From positions 186,001-250,000 of the forward strand of contig CALOBR010000021.1 of assembly GCA_942491665.1 (NCBI GenBank): a DNA stretch of 64,000 nucleotides, written 5' to 3'. A program made the position numbers and the translations under genes. Below, piece after piece: positions 1 to 8,910 of this stretch. The first letter of the stretch is position 1; every line of letters starts with the position of its first letter. Source of the DNA: CAVQGZ01 sp942491665. GTDB taxonomy: Bacteria > Actinomycetota > Actinomycetes > Jiangellales > Jiangellaceae. A model generated the notes under the pieces. It made no database searches and had not been told where the DNA came from. It saw nothing but the letters and a program-made list of their open reading frames with translations.

Positions 1-135
1 GGGGTCGTAGAGGTGATCGATCTGCAAGGCTCCGCTGTCCGCGACGGTGGCCAGGATGTGGCGCCAGGTGCGCTGCGGGCCGACGAGGGCCACCCGCTGC
101 ATGCGGACCGGTTCGACCGTCTCACGCCACGGCAT
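1..135 (-). CDS. V/A-type ATPase subunit I, N-terminal fragment (cut by window start)
   Basis: Only the first 45 codons are inside the window. I translated this short stretch directly: it begins ATG at 135-133 and contains the sequence MQRVALVGPQRTWRHILATV, resembling the start of subunit I (the 116-kDa 'a' homologue), the membrane stator of V/A-type rotary ATPases. Its ATG overlaps the last codons of the subunit C gene by 14 bases in another frame, as expected for a translationally coupled operon. The position after the E/H-like and C subunits matches common V/A-ATPase gene order. Identification rests on a short N-terminus plus context, so it is probable rather than certain. Confidence 0.65.
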   Translation of the reverse strand, partial: MPWRETVEPVRMQRVALVGPQRTWRHILATVADSGALQIDHLYDP

Positions 136-1045
136 CGAACAGCTCCAGACTCTCACGGCGGCCAGCCGCCGTCTCCAGCGCGGCACGCACCCGCCAGGCA
201 TCCACCGCGAGCACGGCCAGGCCGGCGACGACCGGCTCGACGTCGAACGACGAGCCGCGCAGCCGGGTGAAGGCGTCGCTCTCGACGCGCTTCCACCACC
301 GAGCCTCGGCCCGCCACAGGTCGTGCAGGTCGTGGACGCCGTCCACTGCCCAGGCTGCCTCGCGCGCGAGTCCCGCCAGCGGCTGGGCGGGACTGTGCGC
401 GAGCGCCCACCCCGGCCCGAGCATCGGCTCGGCCGCTGCGACGACGGCGTCGGGCAGCCGGCGGGGGTCGACCATCTGCTCACGGGCCACGATCAGCGCG
501 CTCGCCCCGGCCATCCACGCAGCTGCGAACGGGACGGCGGCGGCCACTCGCGCGGTCCAGCGCAGGCGCATGTGCAGACGCACTGTTCGCACCCCGTCGC
601 TGCCCGGGTCGCCCCAGGCGGAGGTGGCGAGCACCTCGCGCAGGTCGTGCGCCGTGGTCGTCACGACCAGGCGAGGCCATGCCGTGGCGAACGACCCGAG
701 CCGGAACGTCGCCGATCCGCTGCCGCCCGTCGCCAGGCACAGGTGCTCGTCGACGTTGGCCACCTCGAAGGCACCGGCGAGAGCGCGCAGGGCGGGAGTG
801 CCCGAACGTGGCACCCAGCCGCCGAGCACGCGCAGGTGCCACAGCAACGCGGCGGCGACGTTGTGCTGCGCGGCAGCGATGTCGTCGCCGGGTCGCACGT
901 CGTGGCCGTAGGACGTCTCGGCCAGATCGGCAATGGCCTGCTCCAGCGAGCCGGCGGCGGCGAGTCGCCGCGTGCCGGCCAGGCCGAGGCGACGTCGGGC
1001 GAGCGCTCGGCCGCGGACGCTGGCGGCGACCCAGGCGCTGCTCAC
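122..1045 (-). CDS. V/A-type ATPase subunit C (AC39/d family)
   Basis: This 307-residue protein resembles the V-type ATPase C/AC39 subunit, the soluble socket joining the central rotor stalk to the membrane ring. The N-terminus (RGRALARRRLG, then an LAETSYGHDV segment) fits the short helical repeats of this family; the rest is alpha-helical, Ala/Arg/Leu-rich and lacks catalytic motifs, as expected for a structural subunit. The ATG at 1045 overlaps the stop of the upstream coiled-coil subunit by four bases, and its own 3' end overlaps the subunit I gene. Divergence of this family makes the name less secure than the operon assignment. Confidence 0.7.
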   Translation of the reverse strand: MSSAWVAASVRGRALARRRLGLAGTRRLAAAGSLEQAIADLAETSYGHDVRPGDDIAAAQHNVAAALLWHLRVLGGWVPRSGTPALRALAGAFEVANVDEHLCLATGGSGSATFRLGSFATAWPRLVVTTTAHDLREVLATSAWGDPGSDGVRTVRLHMRLRWTARVAAAVPFAAAWMAGASALIVAREQMVDPRRLPDAVVAAAEPMLGPGWALAHSPAQPLAGLAREAAWAVDGVHDLHDLWRAEARWWKRVESDAFTRLRGSSFDVEPVVAGLAVLAVDAWRVRAALETAAGRRESLELFDAVA

Positions 1046-1524
1046 GAGGCGTCCGGGTGCTCGGGAGGAACCGATGGGGCGGCTGCTCGCAGGGTCGTGA
1101 CCCCGAGGCGGCGGGCGACCTCGTCCAGCACCTTCTCGACCAGGATGGGAGCGTGGGCGGCGGCGTGCGCGCGCACGGTTGCGGCGTCCCGCTCGGCGGC
1201 GTCCAGGGTCTGCTGCGTCTCGTGCTCGGTCGCGGCGGCGATCCTGGCTGCGGCGGCGCGCCGCTCGGACTCCGCGTCGTGGCGTGCCGCGGCGACCGTA
1301 CGGCGAGCCCGCTCGGTGCCGCTCGCGTGCACCTGCCGGGCGCGCTGCGCGCCGTCCGCACGGATGCGGGTCGCCTCAGCCTCGGTCCGCTGCAGGCGGG
1401 AGAAGACCTCGGCGAGCTCGGCGTCGCGCTCAGCCACCCGGTCGGCAGGAACACCGGCGCCGGCGGCAGCGCCGGGCGTCCCGCTGGCGCGGAAGCGGTC
1501 GAGGAATCCTCTCGACCCCGCCAT
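1042..1524 (-). CDS. V/A-type ATPase peripheral-stalk coiled-coil subunit (E/H-like)
   Basis: The 160-residue product is almost entirely Ala/Arg/Glu-rich heptad sequence from about residue 30 to 130, a long coiled coil like the E and H (G) stalk subunits of V/A-ATPases. It starts with ATG at 1524 behind a GAGGAG ribosome-binding site six bases upstream. It is the first gene of the operon visible here; the next gene (subunit C) overlaps it by ATGA. No transmembrane segment or signal peptide is seen. Whether it is the E or the H subunit cannot be told from composition alone. The 167 bases upstream hold no gene and presumably carry the operon promoter, but I see no convincing -10/-35 pair. Confidence 0.55.
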   Translation of the reverse strand: MAGSRGFLDRFRASGTPGAAAGAGVPADRVAERDAELAEVFSRLQRTEAEATRIRADGAQRARQVHASGTERARRTVAAARHDAESERRAAAARIAAATEHETQQTLDAAERDAATVRAHAAAHAPILVEKVLDEVARRLGVTTLRAAAPSVPPEHPDAS

Positions 1525-1691
1525 GGTGCGCTCCTCGCCGGCTCCAGGCCCGCGCGAACTCGGGCCGAGGAGCCCGTCCAGGTCATCGTGGCGGGCATCC
1601 CGGCCCCAAGGTCAGGGCGTGACGACCGCTGGCGCAGGACCAAAGTCCCGCAGCCGATCTCCGGCCCTGGGCCGACGGTGGCGGCGTCGGG

Positions 1692-2876
1692 TCAGTAGGA
1701 GAAGGGCCACGCCTTGAAGTAGTTGCGGATACGCACCCATAGCCCGTAGAGCCCGCGCGGTTCGAGAATGAGGAACACCACGATGAGGACGCCGAAGAGC
1801 ATCGTCTCCAGCTGGAAGACGTTGATGAGAGCGTCCTCCCCGAGACCCCCGACGAAGGGGATGTACTCCGCGAACGTCTCCACCACGCGTGGCAGCATGA
1901 CGACGAACACGGCGCCCATGATCGACCCACTGATGGTCGCCAAACCTCCGATGAAGACCACTGCGAGGAAGTCGATCGACAGGAAGAGGTTCCAGTTCTC
2001 CGGGGTGATGCGACCGATGATGATTGACAGGAGGGCGCCGGCGATCCCTGCGTAGAACGACGAGACGGCGAAGGCCAGCGTCTTCGTCCGCAGCAACGAG
2101 ACGCCCATGACCTCGGCGGCAACGTCCCTGTCGCGTACCGCGGAGAACGCCCGGCCGAACCGGGAGCGAGCGAGGTTGCGCGCAGCGATGGCCATGACTA
2201 CGGCGATCACCAGGCACGTCAGGTAGAGCATCACGAACCGGTCGATCTCGACCCCGAGCAGCTCCCGGTTGGTGAACAGGTCGAACCCGAAGAGTACGAG
2301 CTGCGCCGGGTCGCGCCCTACGCCGGCTCCGCCGGTGATGGCGTCGGCCTCCTTGAAGATGTGCTCGCCGATGAAGACGAGGCCGAGGGTGAGGATGGCG
2401 AGATACAGGCCGCGCACGCGTGCCGCGAGCGGTGCGACCGCAAGTCCAATCAGCGCGGGCACGATCCCTGCCAGCGGCAGCCAGATCGCCATGTCCAGAC
2501 CAAGGCCGATGACGTCACCGCTTGCCTCGCCACCGAGGACGGCGGCGGTGTAGGCGCCGACGCCGAGGAAGAACGCGTGGCCCAACGAGACCTGGCCCGC
2601 ATACCCCGTCAGCAGGTTGAGGCCGATCCCCCCGATGGCGAACACGCAGACGGTGGCAAGAAGACTGACCAGGTCCCGCTCCAGGCCGAACGGGAGGAGA
2701 ACGAGGACGACAAGGCCAGCGAAGGTCCAGTTGCGTCGGGTCGCCGTGGTGAAGAGGGAGATCTCGTCGGAGTAGCGCGTGTACAGCAGTGGGCGTCCCC
2801 GCAGCGTGCGGCGGGACTCGGCAGCGTCCCCTCCGCGACGGGAAAGCAGCGACGCCGAACGTGTGGAGGGGCTCAA
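1692..2876 (-). CDS. livM: Branched-chain amino acid ABC transporter permease LivM
   Basis: This is a LivM-type permease of about 394 residues with roughly ten hydrophobic segments and the family's conserved signature GYAGQVSLGHAFFLGVGAY, followed by ARSRFGRAFSAVRDRD near the C-terminal half. It pairs with LivH to form the channel of a high-affinity amino-acid (or related substrate) importer. I chose a TTG start at 2876-2874: it overlaps the livH stop (TTGA) and has an AAGGAGGTGATC ribosome-binding site at the right distance, whereas the upstream ATG would lie 35 codons inside livH. The N-terminus of about 40 residues before the first membrane segment is charged. It is the last gene of the livF-livG-acyl-CoA synthetase-livH-livM operon. 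Confidence 0.9.
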   Translation of the reverse strand: MSPSTRSASLLSRRGGDAAESRRTLRGRPLLYTRYSDEISLFTTATRRNWTFAGLVVLVLLPFGLERDLVSLLATVCVFAIGGIGLNLLTGYAGQVSLGHAFFLGVGAYTAAVLGGEASGDVIGLGLDMAIWLPLAGIVPALIGLAVAPLAARVRGLYLAILTLGLVFIGEHIFKEADAITGGAGVGRDPAQLVLFGFDLFTNRELLGVEIDRFVMLYLTCLVIAVVMAIAARNLARSRFGRAFSAVRDRDVAAEVMGVSLLRTKTLAFAVSSFYAGIAGALLSIIIGRITPENWNLFLSIDFLAVVFIGGLATISGSIMGAVFVVMLPRVVETFAEYIPFVGGLGEDALINVFQLETMLFGVLIVVFLILEPRGLYGLWVRIRNYFKAWPFSY

Positions 2877-3769
2877 ACCCTGATCACCTCCTTGGTCCCG
2901 TAGATGCCGTACGGCCGCACCATGAGCACCACGATCATGATCAGGTATGGCACGACGAGGTCGAAGTTCGCGCCCAGCCACGGTGCGTACTCCGGCTGGT
3001 ACACCTTGGTCATCGTCTCCGCGAGCCCGATCAGCAGTCCGCCGACGACCGAGCCCTTGATGGAGTCAAGGCCTCCCAGGATGATCACCGGTAACGCCTT
3101 GAGCGCGACGAGCGCGATCGTGGCGTCCACTCCGCTGGCACCGCTGCTGATCAGGACCCCGGCAAGGGCGGCCAGTCCCGCGGAGATACCCCAGGACAGC
3201 CCGAACATGCGACCGACCTTGACACCCTGGGCCAGGGCGACCTCCTGGTCGAAGGCGGTTGCTCGCATCGCCAGCCCCACGCGGGAGCGGGTGAGGAACA
3301 GCCCTACGGCCCCGATCGCAGCCAGCGAGATGACCAGTTTCGCCAGGTCGAGGGTGAACACGGTGACGCCGAACAGCTCGATCGTGCTCAGGCCCCACGG
3401 GTCACCAACTGTCAGGATGTCGGTGCCTACCAGCCGGAACGCGACGACGAGCAGGACGATGAACACACCGACGGTCACCGTGGCGGCAGAGAAGGACGGC
3501 CGTCCAACCATCGGGCGCAGGGCGATGCGCTCGGTCAGCATCCCTATCGCAGCCAGCACCAGCACGGAGAGGACCACCGACAGCCAGAACGGCAGTCCGG
3601 CCTGAGCGCCCAGCGCGCTGGCCACGTAGGCCCCGAGGATCATCAGCGCGGGTTGGGCGAAGTTGACGACTTCCGTCGCCCGATAAATGATGACGAAACC
3701 CACGCCGAGCAGCGCGTACACACCGCCGACACCCAGGCCTTGGAAGACCGCCGAGATAAACGTGTCCAT
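2873..3769 (-). CDS. livH: Branched-chain amino acid ABC transporter permease LivH
   Basis: A 298-residue permease with about eight hydrophobic helices and typical LivH sequences: QGLGVGGVYALLGVGFVIIY at the N-terminus, then a NFAQPALMILGAYVA segment and RVGLAMRATAFDQEVA in the cytoplasmic coupling loop. It forms the heterodimeric membrane channel with LivM. Its ATG shares one base with the stop of the upstream acyl-CoA synthetase gene (TGATG), and its C-terminal codons (KEVI) contain the ribosome-binding site of livM. Substrate specificity cannot be read from the permease; the linked acyl-CoA synthetase suggests the substrate may be a carboxylic acid rather than leucine. Confidence 0.93.
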   Translation of the reverse strand: MDTFISAVFQGLGVGGVYALLGVGFVIIYRATEVVNFAQPALMILGAYVASALGAQAGLPFWLSVVLSVLVLAAIGMLTERIALRPMVGRPSFSAATVTVGVFIVLLVVAFRLVGTDILTVGDPWGLSTIELFGVTVFTLDLAKLVISLAAIGAVGLFLTRSRVGLAMRATAFDQEVALAQGVKVGRMFGLSWGISAGLAALAGVLISSGASGVDATIALVALKALPVIILGGLDSIKGSVVGGLLIGLAETMTKVYQPEYAPWLGANFDLVVPYLIMIVVLMVRPYGIYGTKEVIRV

Positions 3770-5700
3770 CAGGCAGCCGAGGCCTCGTGCGAGGATGCGA
3801 TCACGTCGACAAGGTCACCACCGGGAAGCGCGTCGACGTTTCCGTACATGTCATCCACAAGGGGTTCGAAGTACTTCATCAGCGATGACCGCTTGACCTT
3901 CTGGGTGGCTGTGAGCTCGCCGTCCTCATGGTCGAGAGCCTTCGGGATCATGCGGAACTTGCGCACGTTCTCGACACGGGCAAACCGTTCGTTGACCTCC
4001 TTGACGATTCCCTGCACGAGGCGGAGCACCTGTTCCTTCTCCGACAGGTCACGGTAGGTGGTGTACGGGATCCGTTGCTGCTGAGCCCATGAGCCGACGG
4101 TGTCCTCCTCGATGCCGATCAGGGCCGTGAGGTAGGGCTGCTGGTCGCCGATCACTACCGCCTCGCGGATGAAGGGCGAGGCCTTGAGTGAGTTCTCGAT
4201 CTCCGACGGGGAGATGTTCTTCCCCCCGGCGGTGATGATGATGTCCTTGATGCGGTCGACGATCTTCACGTGGGTGCCATCGACCCACTCACCGACGTCG
4301 CCGGTGTGCAGCCAGCCGTCCTTGTCGATCGTGGACGCCGTCGCGTCCGGCTTGTTCCAGTAGCCGACGAACACGCCGGGGTGCCGGGTCAGAATCTCTC
4401 CGGTGGACTCGTCGATCCTGACCTCGGTGTCGGGCTGGGGCTCGCCCACGGTGCCGAGCTTGATCCGTCCGGCCCGGTTGGTGGTGGCTACGGCGGAGTT
4501 CTCGGTCATGCCGTACAGCTCGTTGATCGTGACGCCGATGCTGAAGAAGAAGAACAGCACCTCGGGAGCGATCGGTGCCGCCGCCGACGACGCAGCCCGG
4601 ACGCGCCGCAGGCCGATACGGTCCTGCAGCGCGCGGTACAGAAACACGTAGCCGAGTGCGTAGATGATGCGTGTCGTGAGGGTGTGCCGACCACCGTTGC
4701 GCAGCATCTGGTCGGCCATCGAGCGACCCATCCTCATCCAGAACGCGTAGTTGGCGCGTTTGACCCGCGAGGCCGACGACATGCGGATCTCGATCCCGGC
4801 CTTCAGCTTCTCCCAGATCCTCGGGACGGCGAAGAACAGGGTGGGCTGCACTTCGCGCAGGTCCTTCGTCACCGTCTCGATGGACTCGGCGAAGTGGACG
4901 ACCACCCCGGCTCGGGCGTTGGTCCACGTGGTGATCGCCCGTTCGGCGACGTGGCACAGCGGCAGGTACGACAGGATGACGTCGTCGGTGGTCGGGGGTG
5001 GCTGGTAGATCCCGCCGCCGTCGGCGATCACCTCGCAGGCGAACTCCACGTTGGCGTTGCTGAGCATGGCCCCCTTCGGGGGACCAGTGGTGCCTGACGT
5101 GTAGACGAGCGTGACGACGTCCTCGGGCGTGGCAGCATCGGCGAGTTGGCCCAACGCGCCCGGGTGCTGCTCGCGGTGCTGACGTCCACGCTCGACGAAC
5201 TCCGTCCAGCTGAGCAGCTTCGGGTGGTCCATGGTGGCCACGCCGCGAGGCTCGAGGTAGACGATCCATTCCAGCTGGGGGCACTCGGCTTCGACCAGCA
5301 GTGCCTTGTCGACCTGCTCCTGGTCTTCGGCGATCAGCACCCGAGACCCTGAGTCCTGCATCAGGTACTGGACCTCGGGCGGCGGGTTGGTGGGGTAGAG
5401 CCCGACGGTGATGCCGCGGACGGCGATCGCGCCGAGGTCGCTGAACAGCCACTCCGGGCGGTTCTCGGAGTGGACCGCGACCCTGTCCCCGGGCTCGATC
5501 CCCATGGAGAGCAGCGCATGCCCGACCAGGCTCACCTGGTCGGCGTACTCCGCCCACGTGATGTCCTGCCAGATCCCCAGTCGCTTCACTCGCATGGCAA
5601 CAAGATCGGGGTGTTCGTCGGCGCGTTGGAGAACCTGGCCGACCAGCGTGATCGTGCGTGTGCCCGGTGCGGTGGTCCCGTAGGCGCTGGCGATGGTCAC
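3769..5700 (-). CDS. Long-chain fatty acid--CoA ligase (AMP-forming)
   Basis: This 643-residue enzyme belongs to the AMP-dependent acyl-CoA synthetase (FAA1-like, FadD15-type) family, which activates carboxylic acids with ATP and CoA through an acyl-adenylate. The P-loop-like motif YTSGTTGPPKG lies near residue 200, the YGMTE motif near residue 400, the adenylate-binding TGD near 470, and GGKNISPSEIE near the C-terminal hinge. It starts at a GTG overlapping the livG stop by four bases and ends on the livH start, so it is embedded in the importer operon. Synthetases in such positions are thought to trap imported acids as CoA esters (vectorial acylation); here that is an inference from context. 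Confidence 0.88.
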   Translation of the reverse strand: MTIASAYGTTAPGTRTITLVGQVLQRADEHPDLVAMRVKRLGIWQDITWAEYADQVSLVGHALLSMGIEPGDRVAVHSENRPEWLFSDLGAIAVRGITVGLYPTNPPPEVQYLMQDSGSRVLIAEDQEQVDKALLVEAECPQLEWIVYLEPRGVATMDHPKLLSWTEFVERGRQHREQHPGALGQLADAATPEDVVTLVYTSGTTGPPKGAMLSNANVEFACEVIADGGGIYQPPPTTDDVILSYLPLCHVAERAITTWTNARAGVVVHFAESIETVTKDLREVQPTLFFAVPRIWEKLKAGIEIRMSSASRVKRANYAFWMRMGRSMADQMLRNGGRHTLTTRIIYALGYVFLYRALQDRIGLRRVRAASSAAAPIAPEVLFFFFSIGVTINELYGMTENSAVATTNRAGRIKLGTVGEPQPDTEVRIDESTGEILTRHPGVFVGYWNKPDATASTIDKDGWLHTGDVGEWVDGTHVKIVDRIKDIIITAGGKNISPSEIENSLKASPFIREAVVIGDQQPYLTALIGIEEDTVGSWAQQQRIPYTTYRDLSEKEQVLRLVQGIVKEVNERFARVENVRKFRMIPKALDHEDGELTATQKVKRSSLMKYFEPLVDDMYGNVDALPGGDLVDVIASSHEASAA

Positions 5701-6560
5701 GATTCGCTCTCCTCACCCAGGTAGGCCTTGATGACGGCGGGGTCCGCCTGGACCTCCGCTGGCGTGCCCAGCGCGATCCTCTCGCCGAAGTCGAGCACCA
5801 TGACCCGGTCGGCGAGGTCCATCACCAGCCCCATGTCGTGCTCCACGAGGATCATGCTGACGCCGAGCTCGTTGCGGACGTCAAGGATGAACCGGGCCAT
5901 GTCCTCGGTCTCTTCGACATTCATGCCCGCCACTGGCTCGTCGAGAAGAAGCAGGATGGGCTCCATGGCCAGGGCCCGTCCGAGCTCGACGCGCTTCTTG
6001 ACGCCATAGGGCAGCATGCCGACCGGCAGCTCCCGGTAGGCGGCGAGATCGAGGAAGTCGATGATCTCCTCGGTGATCGCGCGGTTCTCGATCTCGGCGC
6101 GTTTGGTACGTCCGCGGAACACGAGCGCCGACCCCACCGAGTACGAGATGTGGTTGTGCCGCCCCAGCATCAGGTTGTCGAGCAGCGTCAGGTTGTCGAA
6201 CAGCTCGATGTTCTGGAACATCCGGGCGACGCCGAGCTTGGAGACGGCGTCGGGTCGCGTGCCGAGGATGTCGCGTCCGCGGAGCCTGATCGAGCCCTGC
6301 TGGGGGCGGTAGACGCCCGAGATGCAGTTGAAGATCGACGTCTTGCCGGCCCCGTTCGGGCCGATGACGGCGAAGAGTTCGTGCGCCTCCACGTGAAAGT
6401 CGACATCCCGGATGGCCTTCGTGCCGCCGAAGGCGAGCGAGAGGTTCTCCGCGGTGAGAACCGCCTCGCCGGGCTGGAAGGCATGCTCCGATGTCGACAG
6501 GACGGTTCCGAGAGAGACGGTGCTCAGTGCCGGCGTCGTCACCGCGGGGGAAGTGGTCAC
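5697..6560 (-). CDS. livG: ABC transporter ATP-binding protein LivG
   Basis: LivG-type ATPase of 287 residues that powers the LivHM channel. Walker A is GPNGAGKTS at residues 67-75 and Walker B LLLLDEP near 203-209, followed by the switch histidine in ILVEHDMGLVMDLADRV. The ABC signature position reads LPYGVKKR (residues 183-190) rather than LSGGQ; such LPYG variants are normal in LivG proteins. A 36-residue Ser/Thr-rich extension precedes the nucleotide-binding domain. The GTG start at 6560 has an AAGGAG site six bases upstream. The spacer to livF is 55 bases, and the 3' end overlaps the acyl-CoA synthetase by four bases. Confidence 0.93.
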   Translation of the reverse strand: MTTSPAVTTPALSTVSLGTVLSTSEHAFQPGEAVLTAENLSLAFGGTKAIRDVDFHVEAHELFAVIGPNGAGKTSIFNCISGVYRPQQGSIRLRGRDILGTRPDAVSKLGVARMFQNIELFDNLTLLDNLMLGRHNHISYSVGSALVFRGRTKRAEIENRAITEEIIDFLDLAAYRELPVGMLPYGVKKRVELGRALAMEPILLLLDEPVAGMNVEETEDMARFILDVRNELGVSMILVEHDMGLVMDLADRVMVLDFGERIALGTPAEVQADPAVIKAYLGEESES

Positions 6561-6615
6561 CGGGTCTCCTTCGTCGTCTCGTGCGTCGGGTGCGCCATGG
6601 CTGAGGTCCGTGGCG

Positions 6616-7398
6616 CTAGCTCAGCCACCGCTTGCGCCGCCGATAGTGCTTGACGTCGCGGAAGGACGAGCCGTCGCCGCGCAGGCCGAGGTAGAACTCC
6701 TTCACGTCCTCGTCCTCGCGCAGAACGTCGGCCGACTTGTCCATGACGATGCGGCCCGTCTCCATGATGTAGCCGTGCGACGCGATGGACAGGGCCATCG
6801 CCGCGTTCTGCTCCACGAGCAGCACGGACGTGCCCTGCTTGTTGATGTCGACGATCAGGTCGCGGATCTGCTGCACGATCAGCGGCGCCAGGCCGAGAGA
6901 CGGTTCGTCGAGCAGCAGGTACTTGGGCCTGGCCATCAATGCTCGCCCGATGGCCAGCATCTGCTGCTCGCCGCCGGAGAGGTAGCCGGCCACCTGCTTG
7001 CGGCGATCGGCGAGTACCGGAAAGAGGCCGAGCACCCGGTCCATCCCGTCGGCCACCTCAGCGCGGCTGGCCGTGTGGCCACCGATGCGCAGGTTCTCCT
7101 CGACGGTGAACTCGCTGAAGACCCGCCGGCCTTCCATGACCTGGCCGATGCCCGCGGCGACCGTCGCGGGCGAGTCGAGGTCGGACACGGGCCGGCCATC
7201 CAGCGTGACCGAGCCCTTCGTGATCTTGCCGCGGTGGATGTCGAGCAGACCGGTGATGGCACGCAGCACCGTGGTCTTGCCGGCGCCGTTGGCGCCAAGC
7301 AGCGCGACGATCGACCCCTCGGGGACCTGGATGCTGACCCCTTTGAGGACGAGGATGACGTCCTCGTAGACCACCTCGAGGTTCTCGACTGAGAGCAT
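6616..7398 (-). CDS. livF: ABC transporter ATP-binding protein LivF
   Basis: Second ATPase of the importer, about 260 residues. Walker A is GANGAGKTT at residues 35-43, the signature LSGGEQ at 140-145 and Walker B LLLDEPS near 161-167; the switch region reads LLVEQNAAMALSIASHGYIM, typical of LivF. I chose the ATG at 7398 because LivF proteins usually begin directly with 'MLxVENLxV'; an upstream ATG at 7443 would add 15 residues unlike the family. It is the first gene of the operon. A divergent solute-binding protein gene starts 121 bases away, completing a canonical importer. Confidence 0.93.
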   Translation of the reverse strand: MLSVENLEVVYEDVILVLKGVSIQVPEGSIVALLGANGAGKTTVLRAITGLLDIHRGKITKGSVTLDGRPVSDLDSPATVAAGIGQVMEGRRVFSEFTVEENLRIGGHTASRAEVADGMDRVLGLFPVLADRRKQVAGYLSGGEQQMLAIGRALMARPKYLLLDEPSLGLAPLIVQQIRDLIVDINKQGTSVLLVEQNAAMALSIASHGYIMETGRIVMDKSADVLREDEDVKEFYLGLRGDGSSFRDVKHYRRRKRWLS

Positions 7399-7519
7399 GA
7401 CCACCCTTGGGATCGAACCGTTACCAGATTCAGGTCTCCGCAATCTTGCCGAACCTATCGGACGAACGGTAAGAACTCATAGCGGCAGTGCCAACTGCCA
7501 GTGACAGGAGGACAGGAGC
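7399..7519. promoter_or_regulatory. Divergent control region between livF and the solute-binding protein gene
   Basis: This 121-base gap must contain promoters for the leftward importer operon and the rightward binding-protein gene. A possible rightward -35 TTGCCG at 7446-7451 lies 18 bases before TAAGAA at 7470-7475, but the latter is a poor -10. A strong AGGAGG ribosome-binding site precedes the ATG at 7520. I see no convincing operator palindrome. Confidence 0.3.
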
Positions 7520-8869
7520 ATGGTTAGAGCGAGACTGATGCGCACAATCGCGGTCGTGGGCGCGGGAGCGTTGGTGCTTGCCGCGTGCGGCGGCGACGGC
7601 GACGAGGCTGCAGACGGCACGCCGGCAGCCGGCGGTGAGGAGGCCACCGAGATCGCGACCGGCGTCGGAGTGACCGAGGAGCCGTGCCCGGACGCGGTGA
7701 ACGAGGACAACGGCTGCATCTACCTCGGGGTGATCTCCGACCTCAGCATCGGAGCGTTCGCCTCGTACGGCCCGGAGATCGTCCGCGGACACGAGGACTA
7801 CTGGCAGCGGGTCAACGAGGCCGGCGGCATCAGCGGGTACGACATCGACGTCAGTGAGAACATCCGCGACGGCGAGTACGACCCGCAGGTCTACCCGCAG
7901 GCCTACCGTGAGATCGAGCCCAACGTCCTGGCGCTGGCCGAGTCCCTCGGCACGCCGCAGACGCAGGCCATCCTGTCGGACATGGAGGCCGACGACGTCG
8001 TGGGGGCGACCTCCACATGGTGGTCGGGCTGGAACTTCGAGGAGGAAGATGACGGCCGGGTCCTGGAGTCCGGTTCCTCCTACTGCTTCCACTCCATGTC
8101 GGCGCTCGACTGGGTCTCGGAGAACCGCGAGGCTCCCGCGTCGGTGGTGTCTGTCGGCTTCCCGACCGACTTCGGCCTCGACTACGCCGCGGGCGTCGAG
8201 AAGTGGGCCGAGGCCAACGATGTCGAGGTGCAGGAGTACATCGAGACCGGACCGAACGCGGCCGTGGGCAACCAGGACGGCGTCGTCCAGGCAATTCTCG
8301 ACGGGCAGCCGGACGTTGTCGGGCTCGCCGTCCCCCCGACCGAGGCTGCCGAGATCGTCGGCAAGGCCGCCGCACAGGGGTACACCGGCACCTTCCTGGG
8401 CTTCCTGGCGTCGTGGAACCCGGCGCTGCTGGGCACCGACGCAGCAGCCGCGATGGAGCAGCTGTACCTGCACGTGTCGACGTTCGAGTCGTTCGGCGGC
8501 GCCTCGGAGGCGCACCAGGCGATGATCGAGACCTACGGAGAGGGCGAGAACCCGCCGAACGACGGGTACACCTTCGGCTGGGTGAGCCAGTACCCCATTC
8601 AGGCGGTGCTGGAGAAGGCCGCGGCGAACGGCGACCTGACCCGCGAGGGTGTGGTTGCCGCAGTTGACGGCACCGAGGTCGACTTCGAGGGTTCGCTACC
8701 GACCGTGACCCTCGGCGGTGACCCCAATGACAACGTCGACCGCAGCGTGACCATCAACGAGGTCGTCCTCGACGGTGGCGAGTACGGCCAGGGCGTGACG
8801 GCGCTGGAGACCGGCTACGTCGGTCCGACGGCGGAGGCGTACGAGTACACCAGCGCCTGCACCTCCTAG
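7520..8869 (+). CDS. ABC transporter substrate-binding lipoprotein (LivK/Leu-Ile-Val-binding type)
   Basis: A secreted lipoprotein of 449 residues: a basic start and hydrophobic stretch end in the lipobox LVLAAC (Cys near residue 22), followed by an acidic Gly/Ala/Glu linker. The body resembles periplasmic-binding-protein-like type 1 domains of the LivK/amide-binding family, with YLGVISDLSIGAFASYGPEI near its start. It should capture the substrate outside the membrane for LivFGHM. It is transcribed divergently from the importer operon behind an AGGAGG site. At about 450 residues it is longer than E. coli LivK (about 370), like many actinobacterial homologues. A second in-frame ATG six codons in is an alternative start. 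Confidence 0.85.
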   Translation: MVRARLMRTIAVVGAGALVLAACGGDGDEAADGTPAAGGEEATEIATGVGVTEEPCPDAVNEDNGCIYLGVISDLSIGAFASYGPEIVRGHEDYWQRVNEAGGISGYDIDVSENIRDGEYDPQVYPQAYREIEPNVLALAESLGTPQTQAILSDMEADDVVGATSTWWSGWNFEEEDDGRVLESGSSYCFHSMSALDWVSENREAPASVVSVGFPTDFGLDYAAGVEKWAEANDVEVQEYIETGPNAAVGNQDGVVQAILDGQPDVVGLAVPPTEAAEIVGKAAAQGYTGTFLGFLASWNPALLGTDAAAAMEQLYLHVSTFESFGGASEAHQAMIETYGEGENPPNDGYTFGWVSQYPIQAVLEKAAANGDLTREGVVAAVDGTEVDFEGSLPTVTLGGDPNDNVDRSVTINEVVLDGGEYGQGVTALETGYVGPTAEAYEYTSACTS

Positions 8870-8910
8870 GGCGGGGTCGGGTGGTCGGCATGACCACCTG
8901 AGGTCCATGG

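Noticed and set aside
47..1717. Long rightward open frame opposite the V/A-ATPase genes
   Set aside because: It is the antisense shadow of high-GC genes; its product is Arg/Ala/Gly-rich with no recognisable domain, while the leftward frames encode coupled subunits with a ribosome-binding site.
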